From Haloplanus aerogenes (lineage in GTDB: Archaea > Halobacteriota > Halobacteria > Halobacteriales > Haloferacaceae), in contig NZ_CP034145.1 in NCBI RefSeq assembly GCF_003856835.1, forward strand, positions 2,914,001 to 2,978,000: a stretch of DNA of 64,000 nt. Direction: 5' to 3'. The position numbers and the translations under genes are program-made. The notes under the pieces were generated by a model. That model worked only from the letters and a program-made list of their open reading frames with translations, was not told the DNA's origin and made no database searches. Below, in pieces: positions 45,948 to 54,721 of the stretch. Position 1 is the first letter of the stretch. Each line of letters begins with the position of its first letter.

Positions 45948-45962
45948 TGTGAACGGTTCACA
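45948..45962. promoter_or_regulatory. 15-bp palindrome, candidate operator
   Basis: TGTGAAC-G-GTTCACA is a perfect 7+7 inverted repeat about 40 bp upstream of the ATG at 46003, in the position of the BRE of that gene if TTAGCTTTAGG (from ~45968) is the TATA region. A transcription factor site is plausible but unnamed. Confidence 0.5.
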
Positions 45963-46002
45963 GCGCGTTAGCTTTAGGTCGATTCGCGGAAATGTATAGG
46001 CT

Positions 46003-46890
46003 ATGAGGATTCTGGTAACGGGCGGTAGCGGGTTCGTCGGTCGACACCTGTGCCGCGAACTGAAATCGCGAGGCCACTCGGTGACGGCGCTCTCCCGTCG
46101 ACCGAGTGAGGGCGACTTGCCCGGCGGCGTCGAGAAGGCGATGGGCGACGTGACGGCCTACGACTCGCTGGTCGAACCCATGCGTGGGATGGACGCCGTC
46201 GTCAACCTGGTCGCGCTTTCGCCGCTGTTCAAGCCCTCCGGCGGCGATAAGATGCACGACGTCGTCCACCGGCAGGGGACGGAGAACGTCGTGAACGCGG
46301 CCGAGGAGACTGGCGTCGAGAAGATCATTCAGATGAGCGCGCTGGGCGCCGACTCGAACGGAGCGACGGCGTACATCCGCGCCAAGGGCGAGGCCGAGGA
46401 GATCGTCAAGTCGTCGTCGCTGCGCTACGTGATCTTCCGCCCGTCGGTGATCTTCGGCGACGGTGGCGAGTTCGTCTCGTTCACGAAGAAACTCGCGCCG
46501 CCGTATCTGACGCCGCTCCCCGGTGGCGGCAAGACCCGGTTCCAGCCCATCTGGATCGGCGATCTGGTGCCGCTGCTCGCCGACGCGGTCGAGGACGACG
46601 CCTACGACGGGGGCATCTACGAGATCGGCGGGCCGGAGAAGCGCACGCTCGCGGAGATCGCGCGCCTCGTCCACGGGAGTGAAGGGCATCCGACGACGGT
46701 CGTCCCCGTCCCGATGGCGCTCGCCAAGGTGGGGCTGACGGTCCTCGGATCGCTACCCGGCGCGCCGATGGGCGCCGATCAGTACCGGTCGCTCCAGTTC
46801 GACAACACCACCGATCACAACGACGTGGAGGCCTTCGGCGTCGAAGCGTCGGACCTGCGGACCCTCGGTGACTACCTCGCGGAGCGCTGA
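46003..46890 (+). CDS. NDUFA9-like NAD(P)-binding epimerase/dehydratase family protein
   Basis: 295 residues. Extended SDR: RILVTGGSGFVGRHLCRELK (NAD(P) glycine motif), MDAVVNLVALSPLF, KIIQMSALGADSNGATAYIR and KGEAEEIVKSSSLRYVIFRP. This is the complex I NDUFA9 / SDRa5 type, in which the YxxxK pair is replaced (AYIRAKGEAE). Such proteins bind NADPH and may stabilise respiratory or quinone-related complexes; no other complex I gene is near. A candidate operator lies upstream. Confidence 0.85.
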   Translation: MRILVTGGSGFVGRHLCRELKSRGHSVTALSRRPSEGDLPGGVEKAMGDVTAYDSLVEPMRGMDAVVNLVALSPLFKPSGGDKMHDVVHRQGTENVVNAAEETGVEKIIQMSALGADSNGATAYIRAKGEAEEIVKSSSLRYVIFRPSVIFGDGGEFVSFTKKLAPPYLTPLPGGGKTRFQPIWIGDLVPLLADAVEDDAYDGGIYEIGGPEKRTLAEIARLVHGSEGHPTTVVPVPMALAKVGLTVLGSLPGAPMGADQYRSLQFDNTTDHNDVEAFGVEASDLRTLGDYLAER

Positions 46891-46993
46891 CGGACGGCAG
46901 ACGCCCGTCGGACGGGGACGGAACGGGACTTCCCCCGACGCAGTCGGTCGGTTTTGCACCCCAAACACGGCGGCTCGAAACGCTCGCTCCCAC

Positions 46994-47006
46994 AAGGTTT
47001 ATGTCC
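46994..47006 (+). promoter_or_regulatory. TATA-like element of cetZ1
   Basis: AAGGTTTATGTCC lies ~45-55 nt before the cetZ1 ATG, so the mRNA would have a leader of ~25 nt containing GAGGGG at 47035-47040 as a possible Shine-Dalgarno. Confidence 0.45.
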
Positions 47007-47029
47007 GTTTTGCGCCTGGGTTCTTCCCA

Positions 47030-47053
47030 ATGAAGAGGGGTCTGAAACTATGA
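47030..47053 (+). other. possible 7-codon upstream ORF overlapping the cetZ1 start
   Basis: ATG at 47030 encodes MKRGLKL and ends in a TGA at 47051-47053, which overlaps the cetZ1 ATG (ATGA). It may couple translation or be chance. Confidence 0.35.
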
Positions 47054-48237
47054 AACTGGCCATGATCGGTTTCGGGCAGGCCGGTGGCAAAATCGTCGAC
47101 AAGTTCCTGGAGTACGATCAGCGGACGGGGAGCGAAATCGTCCGTGCGGCCGTCGCGGTGAACACGGCCAAAGCCGACCTGATGGGGCTCGAACACATCC
47201 CACAGGAACAGCGCGTACTCATCGGTCAATCCCGCGTGAAGGGACACGGTGTCGGTGCGGACAACGAACTCGGCGCGGAAGTCGCCGAGGAAGACATCGG
47301 AGAGGTTCAGGGCGCCATCGACGGGATTCCCGTCCACGAAGTCGACGCCTTCCTCATCGTCGCCGGCCTCGGCGGCGGCACTGGGAGCGGTGGCGCGCCC
47401 GTGCTGGCGAAACATCTCAAGCGGATCTACACGGAGCCAGTCTACGGCCTCGGCATCCTCCCCGGGAGCGACGAGGGTGGGATCTACACGCTCAACGCCG
47501 CTCGCTCCTTCCAGACGCTCGTCAACGAAGTCGACAACCTCCTCGTCTTCGACAACGACGCCTGGCGCCAGACGGGAGAGTCCGTCCAGAGCGGCTACGA
47601 CGAGATCAACGAGGAGATCGTCAAGCGGTTCGGCATCCTCTTCGGCGCCGGCGAGGTCCGACAGGGGCAGGAAGTGGCCGAGTCCGTCGTCGACAGCTCC
47701 GAGATCATCAACACGCTCGCGGGCGGCGGCGTCTCGACGGTCGGCTACGCCCGCGAGACGGTCGAACGCAAGCAGAAATCGGGTGGCTTGCTCTCGAAGC
47801 TCACCGGCAACGACGAATCCATCGAAGACCAGCTCGACTCCGCCAACACCACCAACCGGATCACGAGCCTCGTCCGCAAGGCGGCGCTCGGTCGCCTGAC
47901 CCTCCCCTGTGAAATCGACGGCACGGAACGCGCCCTCCTCGTGATGGCCGGGCCCTCCGCCTACCTGAACCGGAAAGGGATCGAGCGCGGCCGCAAGTGG
48001 CTCGAAGAGCAGACCGGGAGCATGGAAGTCCGCGGCGGCGACTACCCCATCAACAACAGCGACTTCGTCGCCTCCGCCATCCTGCTCTCCGGCGTCACGA
48101 ACGTTCCCCGCATCAAGGAGCTTCAGCAGGTCGCTATCGAGGCGCAGGACAATATCAACGAAATTCGCGAAGAGAGCGAATCCAATCTCAAGAATCTAGT
48201 CGAAGATGACGAGGACGAACTCGAATCGCTCTTCTAG
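47050..48237 (+). CDS. cetZ1: CetZ1 tubulin-like cytoskeletal protein
   Basis: 395 residues, same length as Haloferax volcanii CetZ1. GTP-binding motifs: N-terminal MIGFGQAGGKIVDKFLEYDQ, the tubulin/FtsZ T4 loop GLGGGTGSGGAPVLAKHL, EVDNLLVFDNDAWR, and the NNSDFVASAILLSG region; the C-terminus ends in an acidic tail (EDDEDELESLF). CetZ1 controls cell shape and is needed for rod-shaped motile cells. It overlaps the next gene, a membrane-anchored secreted protein, by 32 nt. Confidence 0.95.
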   Translation: MKLAMIGFGQAGGKIVDKFLEYDQRTGSEIVRAAVAVNTAKADLMGLEHIPQEQRVLIGQSRVKGHGVGADNELGAEVAEEDIGEVQGAIDGIPVHEVDAFLIVAGLGGGTGSGGAPVLAKHLKRIYTEPVYGLGILPGSDEGGIYTLNAARSFQTLVNEVDNLLVFDNDAWRQTGESVQSGYDEINEEIVKRFGILFGAGEVRQGQEVAESVVDSSEIINTLAGGGVSTVGYARETVERKQKSGGLLSKLTGNDESIEDQLDSANTTNRITSLVRKAALGRLTLPCEIDGTERALLVMAGPSAYLNRKGIERGRKWLEEQTGSMEVRGGDYPINNSDFVASAILLSGVTNVPRIKELQQVAIEAQDNINEIREESESNLKNLVEDDEDELESLF

Positions 48238-49006
48238 GGTCGTCCTCGCCACACTTCTCGTTCTGCTCGCCGCGACCGTCCCGGCGGCGGCAGTGTCCGT
48301 CACTGGCGAGGATGTCCCCGACGAAGCGCAGGTCGGCACGCAGGTATCGGCGACGATCACCCTCGACGAACTGTATCAGAACCCCCAGAGCGAGCAGTGG
48401 CAGCTCTCGGGGACGACCGAACTCACCGACGTGTCGTGGACCATCGTGTTCTACGATCAGACCGGCTCGCAGGTGAACCTGGTCGAACCCACGGGGCAGT
48501 CCTTCTCCGGCGTCGACATCGCCGCGAGCAGCGGGACGGCCGAGGTGGAGGTGCGGATCACCGGCACCGTCCCCGAAGCGGGGTCGTACAGCTACGATCC
48601 GGCACAGGAGTTCACGATGATGCAACTCACCCGTGGCCAGTCCGGCGGCGCGAGTAGCACCATCGACACCTGGCAGACCCACCACTACACCGAGCGGAGC
48701 GCGTCGGCGCGGCAGGCCATCGATCAGGCGGGCACCGCCATCGAGGAGGCCCGCGCCAACGGCGCGAACCCGAGCGACGCACAGGCCAACTACGAGGACG
48801 CCGTCGCAGCGTACAACGACGGGAGCTTCGACGTGGCGACCAACCTCGCCAATCGGGCGACCGATCAGGCGAATCAGGCCCAGCAGTCCAGCCAGACCCA
48901 GCAGATGATCATCTACGCCGTCGGCGGGCTACTCGTTCTCGCCCTCGTGGTCGGCGGCGTCTTCTACTGGCGCTCCCAGCAGGGCCCCGACGACCCGCTC
49001 AGCTGA
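48206..49006 (+). CDS. secreted, C-terminally membrane-anchored haloarchaeal protein coupled to cetZ1
   Basis: 266 residues. Signal peptide (RVVLATLLVLLAATVPAAAV), a beta domain at ~25-150 (GTTELTDVSWTIVFYDQTGS), a helical region rich in Ala/Gln/Asn (ARQAIDQAGTAIEEARANGA ... ATNLANRATDQANQAQQ) and a C-terminal helix (MIIYAVGGLLVLALVVGGVF) before WRSQQ. The start is 32 nt inside cetZ1. It may be an extracytoplasmic partner of the CetZ system; no direct evidence. Confidence 0.7.
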   Translation: MTRTNSNRSSRVVLATLLVLLAATVPAAAVSVTGEDVPDEAQVGTQVSATITLDELYQNPQSEQWQLSGTTELTDVSWTIVFYDQTGSQVNLVEPTGQSFSGVDIAASSGTAEVEVRITGTVPEAGSYSYDPAQEFTMMQLTRGQSGGASSTIDTWQTHHYTERSASARQAIDQAGTAIEEARANGANPSDAQANYEDAVAAYNDGSFDVATNLANRATDQANQAQQSSQTQQMIIYAVGGLLVLALVVGGVFYWRSQQGPDDPLS

Positions 49007-49011
49007 GCGGC

Positions 49012-49632
49012 ATGCGTATTCTCGTTCCGTTCGAGGCGACACGGCCGAAAACCCGCCTCGACGGGGTGCTCGACACCGACGAACGCGTAGCGTTCGCGCA
49101 GGCGATGCTCCGTGACGTCCTCCGCGCCTGCCGTGACGCCGGCCACGACCCGGAAGTCGTCGCGACGGCGGAGGTAGACGTGAGCGCCCCAGTCGCCGTC
49201 GACGACCGCCCGCTCTCCGAGGCGGTGAACGCGCGGTTGGCGGCGACGGACGACCCACTCGGCATCGTCGTCGCGGACCTCGCGCTCCTGACGCCCGCCG
49301 CCGTCGACCGCCTCGTCGCCGCCGCGGCGGACGCCGACCTCGCCATCGCGCCGGGACGCGGTGGCGGGACGAACGGCCTCGTCGTCACCCACCCCGACTT
49401 CCGCGTCGACTTCCACGGCGTCTCCTTCCGGGATCACCTCGACGCGGCCGAAGCGGTCGGCGCGGACGTGACCGTCGTCGACTCGATGCGCCTCTCGACC
49501 GACGTGGACGAACCCGCGGATCTGGTCGAGGTGTTGCTCCACGGCGAGGGTGAGGCGGCGGCGTGGCTCCGCGCGGCCGGGTTCGAACTCGATCCCGTCG
49601 ACGGACGCGTCGGCATCAACCGTCGGGAGTGA
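49012..49632 (+). CDS. cofC: 2-phospho-L-lactate guanylyltransferase
   Basis: 206 residues. VPFEATRPKTRLDGVLDTDE at the N-terminus and GRGGGTNGLVV in the middle are the nucleotide-binding motifs of CofC, which activates 2-phospholactate (or PEP) with GTP for the F420 side chain. Five bp after the previous stop and 32 bp before cofG, so it is in the F420 cluster. Confidence 0.9.
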   Translation: MRILVPFEATRPKTRLDGVLDTDERVAFAQAMLRDVLRACRDAGHDPEVVATAEVDVSAPVAVDDRPLSEAVNARLAATDDPLGIVVADLALLTPAAVDRLVAAAADADLAIAPGRGGGTNGLVVTHPDFRVDFHGVSFRDHLDAAEAVGADVTVVDSMRLSTDVDEPADLVEVLLHGEGEAAAWLRAAGFELDPVDGRVGINRRE

Positions 49633-49664
49633 GGTTTTTGCCCGTCCGGCGACGAGCCGAGGGC

Positions 49665-50795
49665 ATGGTCCGGGCACCGGAAACCGACGACGAACGGGTC
49701 GCCCCCGAATCGCTCGTCGACGCCGCCGCAGTCGACGACTTGCTCGGGGTGACGCCCGCCGACGTCGAGGCGGCGCCCGAACTCACCTTCGCGCGCAACG
49801 TCTTCCTCCCGCTCACCACCGCCTGCCGGTACACCTGCACCTACTGCACCTTCTACGACGTACCCGGCGAGGCGACGCTGATGCCGCCCGAGGCGGTCCG
49901 CGAGCAACTGCGGATCGGCGCCGACGCCGGCTGTACCGAGGCGCTCTTTACCTTCGGCGACGCCCCCGACGAGCGGTACACGGCCGTCTACGACCAACTC
50001 GACGAGTGGGGCTACGACGACGTGCTCGACTACCTCTACGACGCCTGCGAGATGGCGCTCGACGAGGGGTTGCTCCCCCACAGCAACCCGGGCGACCTGC
50101 GGGAACGAGAGCTAGAACGCCTGGCCGAGGTGAACGCCAGCATGGGCGTCATGCTGGAGACGACGGCCGACGTGGACGCGCATTCGGGCGGCCGGCGGAA
50201 GACCCCCGAGCGCCGACTGGGGACGATTCGCGCGGCGGGCGAGGCGGGCGTCCCCTTCACGACCGGTATCCTCGTCGGTATCGACGAGACGCGGCGTGAC
50301 CGCGCGGAGAGCCTGCTGGCCATCCGCGAACTCCACGAGCGCTACGATCACGTGCAGGAGGTGATCGTCCAGAACGTCGTCCCGAACGAGCGCTCGGACT
50401 TCGAGCGGCCGAGCGTCGAGACGATGCGCGAGACGGTGGCGATGGCGCGGGCGGCGCTGCCTCCGGCGGTGTCGGTACAGGTGCCGCCGAACCTCTCGCC
50501 CACGCGCGAATTGCTGGACTGCGGCGTCGACGACCTGGGCGGCGTCTCGCCGGTGACGGACGACTACATCAACCCCGACTACGCGTGGCCGGCGCTGGAC
50601 GAACTGGAGCGCATCGCGAGCGAGGCGGGCGTTCCCCTCCGGGAGCGTCTGCCGACGCACGAGCGGTATCTCCCCGCCGAGTTCCGGCGGGGAAGCGTCG
50701 ATCCGGCGGCTGGAACGTGGCTGCGGCCGACGATTCGGGACGCACTCGACGCGGACGACGACGCCGGGCGGCGGTACCGGGCGCTGTTACAGTAA
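49665..50795 (+). CDS. cofG: FO synthase subunit CofG (radical SAM)
   Basis: 376 residues from the ATG at 49665. Radical-SAM cluster CRYTCTYCTF (CxxxCxxC), VMLETTADVDAHSGGRRKTP and PNERSDFERPSVE. With CofH it makes the deazaflavin FO, the chromophore of F420, from 5-amino-6-ribitylaminouracil and tyrosine. An upstream frame extension overlapping cofC is not family-like. Confidence 0.93.
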   Translation: MVRAPETDDERVAPESLVDAAAVDDLLGVTPADVEAAPELTFARNVFLPLTTACRYTCTYCTFYDVPGEATLMPPEAVREQLRIGADAGCTEALFTFGDAPDERYTAVYDQLDEWGYDDVLDYLYDACEMALDEGLLPHSNPGDLRERELERLAEVNASMGVMLETTADVDAHSGGRRKTPERRLGTIRAAGEAGVPFTTGILVGIDETRRDRAESLLAIRELHERYDHVQEVIVQNVVPNERSDFERPSVETMRETVAMARAALPPAVSVQVPPNLSPTRELLDCGVDDLGGVSPVTDDYINPDYAWPALDELERIASEAGVPLRERLPTHERYLPAEFRRGSVDPAAGTWLRPTIRDALDADDDAGRRYRALLQ

Positions 50796-51341
50796 CCGCT
50801 CTTCGAGGTCCGGCAACCGCTTGCGGACGAGCGTGTAGGCGCCGCCGACGGCCATGAACGTCAGGGCGACGCGGCGGACGGTCGGCCCGAAGAGGACCAG
50901 TCCCGGCGCGAGAAAGACGACGGTAAGCAAGTAGTCCTCGGGCGCGCCATCGTAGCGCACCCAGTACCGTGGGCGGAGCCACCGACTTCGGGAGTGGAGG
51001 TAGACCGCCTCGGCGGACGTACGCTCCCACGGGCGGGGTTCGGTCCCCGCGCCGAAGGCGTCGCTCACGGAGTGGACGGCCGCGGAGAGGAGAAACCACG
51101 CGACGGCCACCGTCGCGGCGACGGGAAGGGCGGCGGCGGCGACGAGTGCCGGAATCGCCCCGATCCAGTAGTAATCGGGGAAGTGGAGCGTCTTGCGGTG
51201 GACACCGGCAAAGAGGTCGAGGTCGGGGAAGACGCCGCCGGCCATGGCCGCGAGGGCGCCGACGGCCGCCAGATCCGGCGCGACGACGGCTAACGGAAGC
51301 GCGAGCAAGAGGCCGACTGCGGCGTGGGTCGTTGCCATCAT
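50787..51341 (-). CDS. DUF457/YdjM-like membrane-bound metal-dependent hydrolase
   Basis: 184 residues, about four to five membrane helices. TTHAAVGLLLALPL (metal-ligand His), GGVFPDLDLFAGVHRKTLHF and LSSAVHS-like LLSAAVHSVSDAFG carry the conserved His/Asp residues. Substrate unknown; lipid hydrolase or phosphatase is possible by family. It sits between cofG and cofH but is on the cofH strand and overlaps the cofG end by 9 nt. Confidence 0.8.
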   Translation of the reverse strand: MMATTHAAVGLLLALPLAVVAPDLAAVGALAAMAGGVFPDLDLFAGVHRKTLHFPDYYWIGAIPALVAAAALPVAATVAVAWFLLSAAVHSVSDAFGAGTEPRPWERTSAEAVYLHSRSRWLRPRYWVRYDGAPEDYLLTVVFLAPGLVLFGPTVRRVALTFMAVGGAYTLVRKRLPDLEERLL

Positions 51342-51351
51342 GGCTTGTCGT

Positions 51352-52728
51352 TCAATCGTCCGCGAGAGACGGTGTGCGGTCGAGTATCGGCGTCCCGTCG
51401 GCCCGGGGACCGAGTCGCGGCCCGTGTGGAGCGTCGTCGGGATCGATGGGGTGCCGGCGTTCGTAATCGGTCGAGCGCTCGACCGGTCGCCGGCCGATGG
51501 CCGTCACCATGTCGACGTAGTCGGCGACCGACCGGAACTCGCCGTAGTCGCCGCCGGCGCGCTTGGTGATCTCTTCGGAGAGGAGCGTCCCCATGAAGTC
51601 GTTGGCGCCACAGGAGAGCGTCTTCAGCGACTTCTCGTCCCCGAACTTCACCCACGAGGTCTGGATGTTCTCGATGTTGTCGAGAAAGAGGCGGGAGACG
51701 GCGATCATGAGTTCGTCCTCGGCGTCGGTCGCGCCGCCCGAGACGAGTCCGCGGTCGTACAGCGGCGTCTGCTGGTGGATGAAGGAGAGCGGGACGAATT
51801 CGGTGATGCCGCCCGTGCGGTCCTGCAGGTCGCGCACCCGCTTCAGGTGCATGACGCGGTGCATCGCGTTCTCGACGTGACCGTACATGATGGTCGCGGT
51901 GACGGGGAGGCCGGCGGCCATCGCACCCTCCATGGCGTTCAGCCACGCCTCGGTGTCCATCTTCCCCGGACAGATCACCTCGCGCACCTCGTCGACGAGA
52001 ATCTCCGCGGCGGTGCCGGGGGCGCTGTCGAGGCCCGCCTCGCGCAGGCGGCGATACACCGCCTCGTAGGACCAGTCGGTGCCGCGGCGGGCGTGGTAGG
52101 CCTCCTCCGGCGTCATGGAGTGAACGTGGACGCCGTCGACGGACATGGCGCGAATCTGGTCGACGTAGGTGCCCGGCGAAGTGGTGTAGGTGTCGGGTGG
52201 GCGGTAGTTCACTTGCTCCGGCGCGGGGTGGGATTCGAGCACTTCGCGATGCTCGTCGTCGAGGGCGAACGCGGGGTGGAGGCCGCTGACCGAACAGACC
52301 TCGGAGATGCCCAGTTCGACCGCGTCGGCGACCGCCTGCCGCGACTCCGCCGGCGTCTTGGTGAACCCGCCGTGGTCGTCCGGTGCGTCGGCTTCGAACT
52401 TCGACGCGCGATCCTTGAAGTTACAGAAGAGACAGCCGGTGTCGCAGGCCGTCGTGACGTTGTTGTTGAGGTTGGCGACGAAGGTCACGTCGTCGCCGAC
52501 CATCTCGGCCCGGCGGTGATCGGCCGCCTCTAGCACTCGCTCTTTCCGGACCGGGTCGATGCCCGCCCGGTCCGTGCCGGTCGTCAGGAGTTCGACCCCG
52601 TCGTCCACGGTGAGGCGACAGCCGTCCCGGGCCTTGGCCAGTGCGTTCTCGAACGACTGGTCGGTCCGGGGGACGTGCTCGAAGTCGAAATCGGGGGCCG
52701 CGGCCGACACGTCGGGCGCGTCGCTCAT
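51352..52728 (-). CDS. cofH: FO synthase subunit CofH (radical SAM)
   Basis: 458 residues from the ATG at 52728; a GTG two codons upstream is possible. The cluster motif is CDTGCLFCNF (CxxxCxxC), preceded by NLNNNVTTACDTG; later parts include GISEVCSVSGLHPAF, PGTAAEILVDEVRE and KTLSCGANDFMGTLLSEEIT. Its N-terminal substrate-binding part (DDGVELLTTGTDRAG) fits CofH/MqnC. Works with CofG, which is convergent in the opposite direction with the hydrolase gene between. Confidence 0.93.
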   Translation of the reverse strand: MSDAPDVSAAAPDFDFEHVPRTDQSFENALAKARDGCRLTVDDGVELLTTGTDRAGIDPVRKERVLEAADHRRAEMVGDDVTFVANLNNNVTTACDTGCLFCNFKDRASKFEADAPDDHGGFTKTPAESRQAVADAVELGISEVCSVSGLHPAFALDDEHREVLESHPAPEQVNYRPPDTYTTSPGTYVDQIRAMSVDGVHVHSMTPEEAYHARRGTDWSYEAVYRRLREAGLDSAPGTAAEILVDEVREVICPGKMDTEAWLNAMEGAMAAGLPVTATIMYGHVENAMHRVMHLKRVRDLQDRTGGITEFVPLSFIHQQTPLYDRGLVSGGATDAEDELMIAVSRLFLDNIENIQTSWVKFGDEKSLKTLSCGANDFMGTLLSEEITKRAGGDYGEFRSVADYVDMVTAIGRRPVERSTDYERRHPIDPDDAPHGPRLGPRADGTPILDRTPSLADD

Positions 52729-52830
52729 CGTCACAGCCGAGGCGCCCGAGGCTAATAGGGGTTGTCGTCACCGACCTCGATCCCACCGCCTGTCAAAAGA
52801 CCCATACCACTTGCCATCGACGCCACGAGT

Positions 52831-53766
52831 ATGTACGCGCGGGTTCGTCGGTTGGCCGAAGGCGCTTACGAGCGTCTGCTCCGCCGCGACATCGATGGAA
52901 CGCCAGATCACGTCGCCATCATTCAGGACGGCAACCGGCGATACGCCCGCGAGCACGGTTCGGGGGCCGCGGACGGCCACCGCGAAGGGGCCCAGACGAC
53001 CGAACAGGTGCTCCGGTGGTGTCAGGACCTCGGCGTCGAGGAACTCACGCTCTATGCCTTCTCGACCGAGAACTTCGAGCGCCCGCCCGAGGAGCGCGAA
53101 CACCTGTTCGACCTGATCGAGGGGAAACTGCGGGAGTTCGCCGACAAGGAACAGGTCCACGAGAACGAGGTGTGCATCCGGGCGCTCGGCGAGGTGGACC
53201 GCCTCCCCGAACGCGTCCGCGACGCCGTCGCCTACGCCGAGGAACGCACCGAGGGGTACGACCGCTTCCGGTTGAACGTCGCGCTGGCGTACGGGGGCCG
53301 GGCGGAACTCCTCGGCGCCGCCCGCGACACCCTCGGCGCCGTCGCGGCGGGCGACCTCGATCCCGCGGACGTGACGGTCGAGGAGATCGACCGCCGCCTC
53401 TACGCTCGACCCGTCCGCGACGTGGATCTGATCGTTCGCACCGGCGGCGACGAGCGGACGAGCAACTTCCTGCCGTGGCACGCCAACGGCAACGAGGCCG
53501 CCGTCTTCTTCTGTGCGCCCTACTGGCCCGAGTTCTCGAAGATCGACTTCCTGCGGGCGATCCGCACCTACGAGTCCCGCGAGGCGTCGTGGCGACACAC
53601 CCGGCGGGAACGGGCCGTGGCGCTGGTCCGAGCCGTGGCGGGGGAGTCGCTGGTCGAGACGCGGGAAGTCGTCGGTCGCCTGCGCGAGCAACTCCCCCAC
53701 GTCGGTTCGGAGGAACTGACCGACGAGTTGACGGCCGAACTCGACCGGGACGGGACGGCGGAGTAG
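52831..53766 (+). CDS. uppS1: cis-prenyltransferase, catalytic-type subunit (UppS1)
   Basis: 311 residues from the ATG at 52831. Cis-isoprenyl diphosphate synthase fold: HVAIIQDGNRRYAREHG with catalytic Asp at about 33, LTLYAFSTENFERPPEE, DLIVRTGGDERTSNFLPW and YWPEFSKIDFLRAIRTY. In bacterial single-chain enzymes an RxG motif follows the last segment; here the corresponding region reads SREASWRHTR and continues for another ~60 residues (hydrophilic, Arg/Glu-rich). So the catalytic residues are present but RxG is missing, as in eukaryotic DHDDS. It should make the long polyprenyl (dolichyl-type) lipid that carries glycans. Confidence 0.9.
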   Translation: MYARVRRLAEGAYERLLRRDIDGTPDHVAIIQDGNRRYAREHGSGAADGHREGAQTTEQVLRWCQDLGVEELTLYAFSTENFERPPEEREHLFDLIEGKLREFADKEQVHENEVCIRALGEVDRLPERVRDAVAYAEERTEGYDRFRLNVALAYGGRAELLGAARDTLGAVAAGDLDPADVTVEEIDRRLYARPVRDVDLIVRTGGDERTSNFLPWHANGNEAAVFFCAPYWPEFSKIDFLRAIRTYESREASWRHTRRERAVALVRAVAGESLVETREVVGRLREQLPHVGSEELTDELTAELDRDGTAE

Positions 53767-53817
53767 CGTCGAAGATCCGGCGAGAACCTTTGTACCGTCC
53801 CGCCGTGAGCCACGGGT

Positions 53818-54720
53818 ATGGACTGGCTCGCGTTGCAGACGGCGACGCCCACGCCGTCGCCACCGGTCGGCCCCGAAGGCCTCACCGACTACTGGCCGAT
53901 CATCCTGCGCGGGGCGTGGTTCGTCGCCGGCTTCGTCGCCGTCGTCTTCCTCGGCTGGTTCGTCGTGGAACCACTCGTCGCGCGGTACGTCCGCCAGCGC
54001 AACCGCAACAACCCGACGATACAGGAAGCCGTCGCGCGGTACGTCCGCCTGCTCGTTATCGTGGTCGCCTTCTTCGTCGCCGCGGGCACGGCGGGGTACG
54101 GCGACCTGATCGGTGACTCGGCGCTCGTCATCGCCGCGGGGACGCTCGCTATCGGCGTCGCCGGCCAGACGGTCATCGGCTCCATCGTCAGTGGACTCGT
54201 CCTCGTCTTCGACCCCGAGTTCAACGTCGGCAACTACATCGAGTGGGCGGACAGGAGTGGAACCGTCCAGTCCATCACGCTCCGGGTGACGCGCGTCCTC
54301 ACCCCCGACGGCGAACTCGTCACGGTGCCGAACACGCTCCTCACGGGGCAGGCCATCACGCGCCCGTACGGCCGGGGGCGTCGGCGCGTCGTCGAACACG
54401 TCGGCATCGCGTACGAGGCGGACGTGAGCGAGGCACTCGATCACCTCGCCGCGGCCACCGACGCCGTCGACGACATCGTCGCGGAGCCGACGCCGAAGGC
54501 GTACGTCGACGACTTCGGTGGCGACGCCGTCGTCTGTCGCGTCCACTACTGGATCGAGGACCCGCGCCGACACGACATCTTCGGCATCCGGTCGGCGTAC
54601 GCCCGCGCGGTCAAGCGTCGCCTCGACGACGCGGGCATCGCGATCAGTCCGGCGTCGAAGCGGGAACTGCAGGGACGGATCGAGGTCGACGAGGAGAGCG
54701 ACCGGCGCGGCGTGGCGTAG
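53818..54720 (+). CDS. MscS-family mechanosensitive channel
   Basis: 300 residues. Three membrane helices (FVAGFVAVVFLGWFVVEPLV; LLVIVVAFFVAAGTAGYG; ALVIAAGTLAIGVAGQTVIG, the pore-lining Gly/Ala helix), then the beta domain (FDPEFNVGNYIEWADRSGTV ... PNTLLTGQAITRPYG) and C-terminal domain. Opens under membrane tension to release solutes upon osmotic down-shock, an evident need for a halophile. Confidence 0.92.
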   Translation: MDWLALQTATPTPSPPVGPEGLTDYWPIILRGAWFVAGFVAVVFLGWFVVEPLVARYVRQRNRNNPTIQEAVARYVRLLVIVVAFFVAAGTAGYGDLIGDSALVIAAGTLAIGVAGQTVIGSIVSGLVLVFDPEFNVGNYIEWADRSGTVQSITLRVTRVLTPDGELVTVPNTLLTGQAITRPYGRGRRRVVEHVGIAYEADVSEALDHLAAATDAVDDIVAEPTPKAYVDDFGGDAVVCRVHYWIEDPRRHDIFGIRSAYARAVKRRLDDAGIAISPASKRELQGRIEVDEESDRRGVA

Positions 54721-54721
54721 C

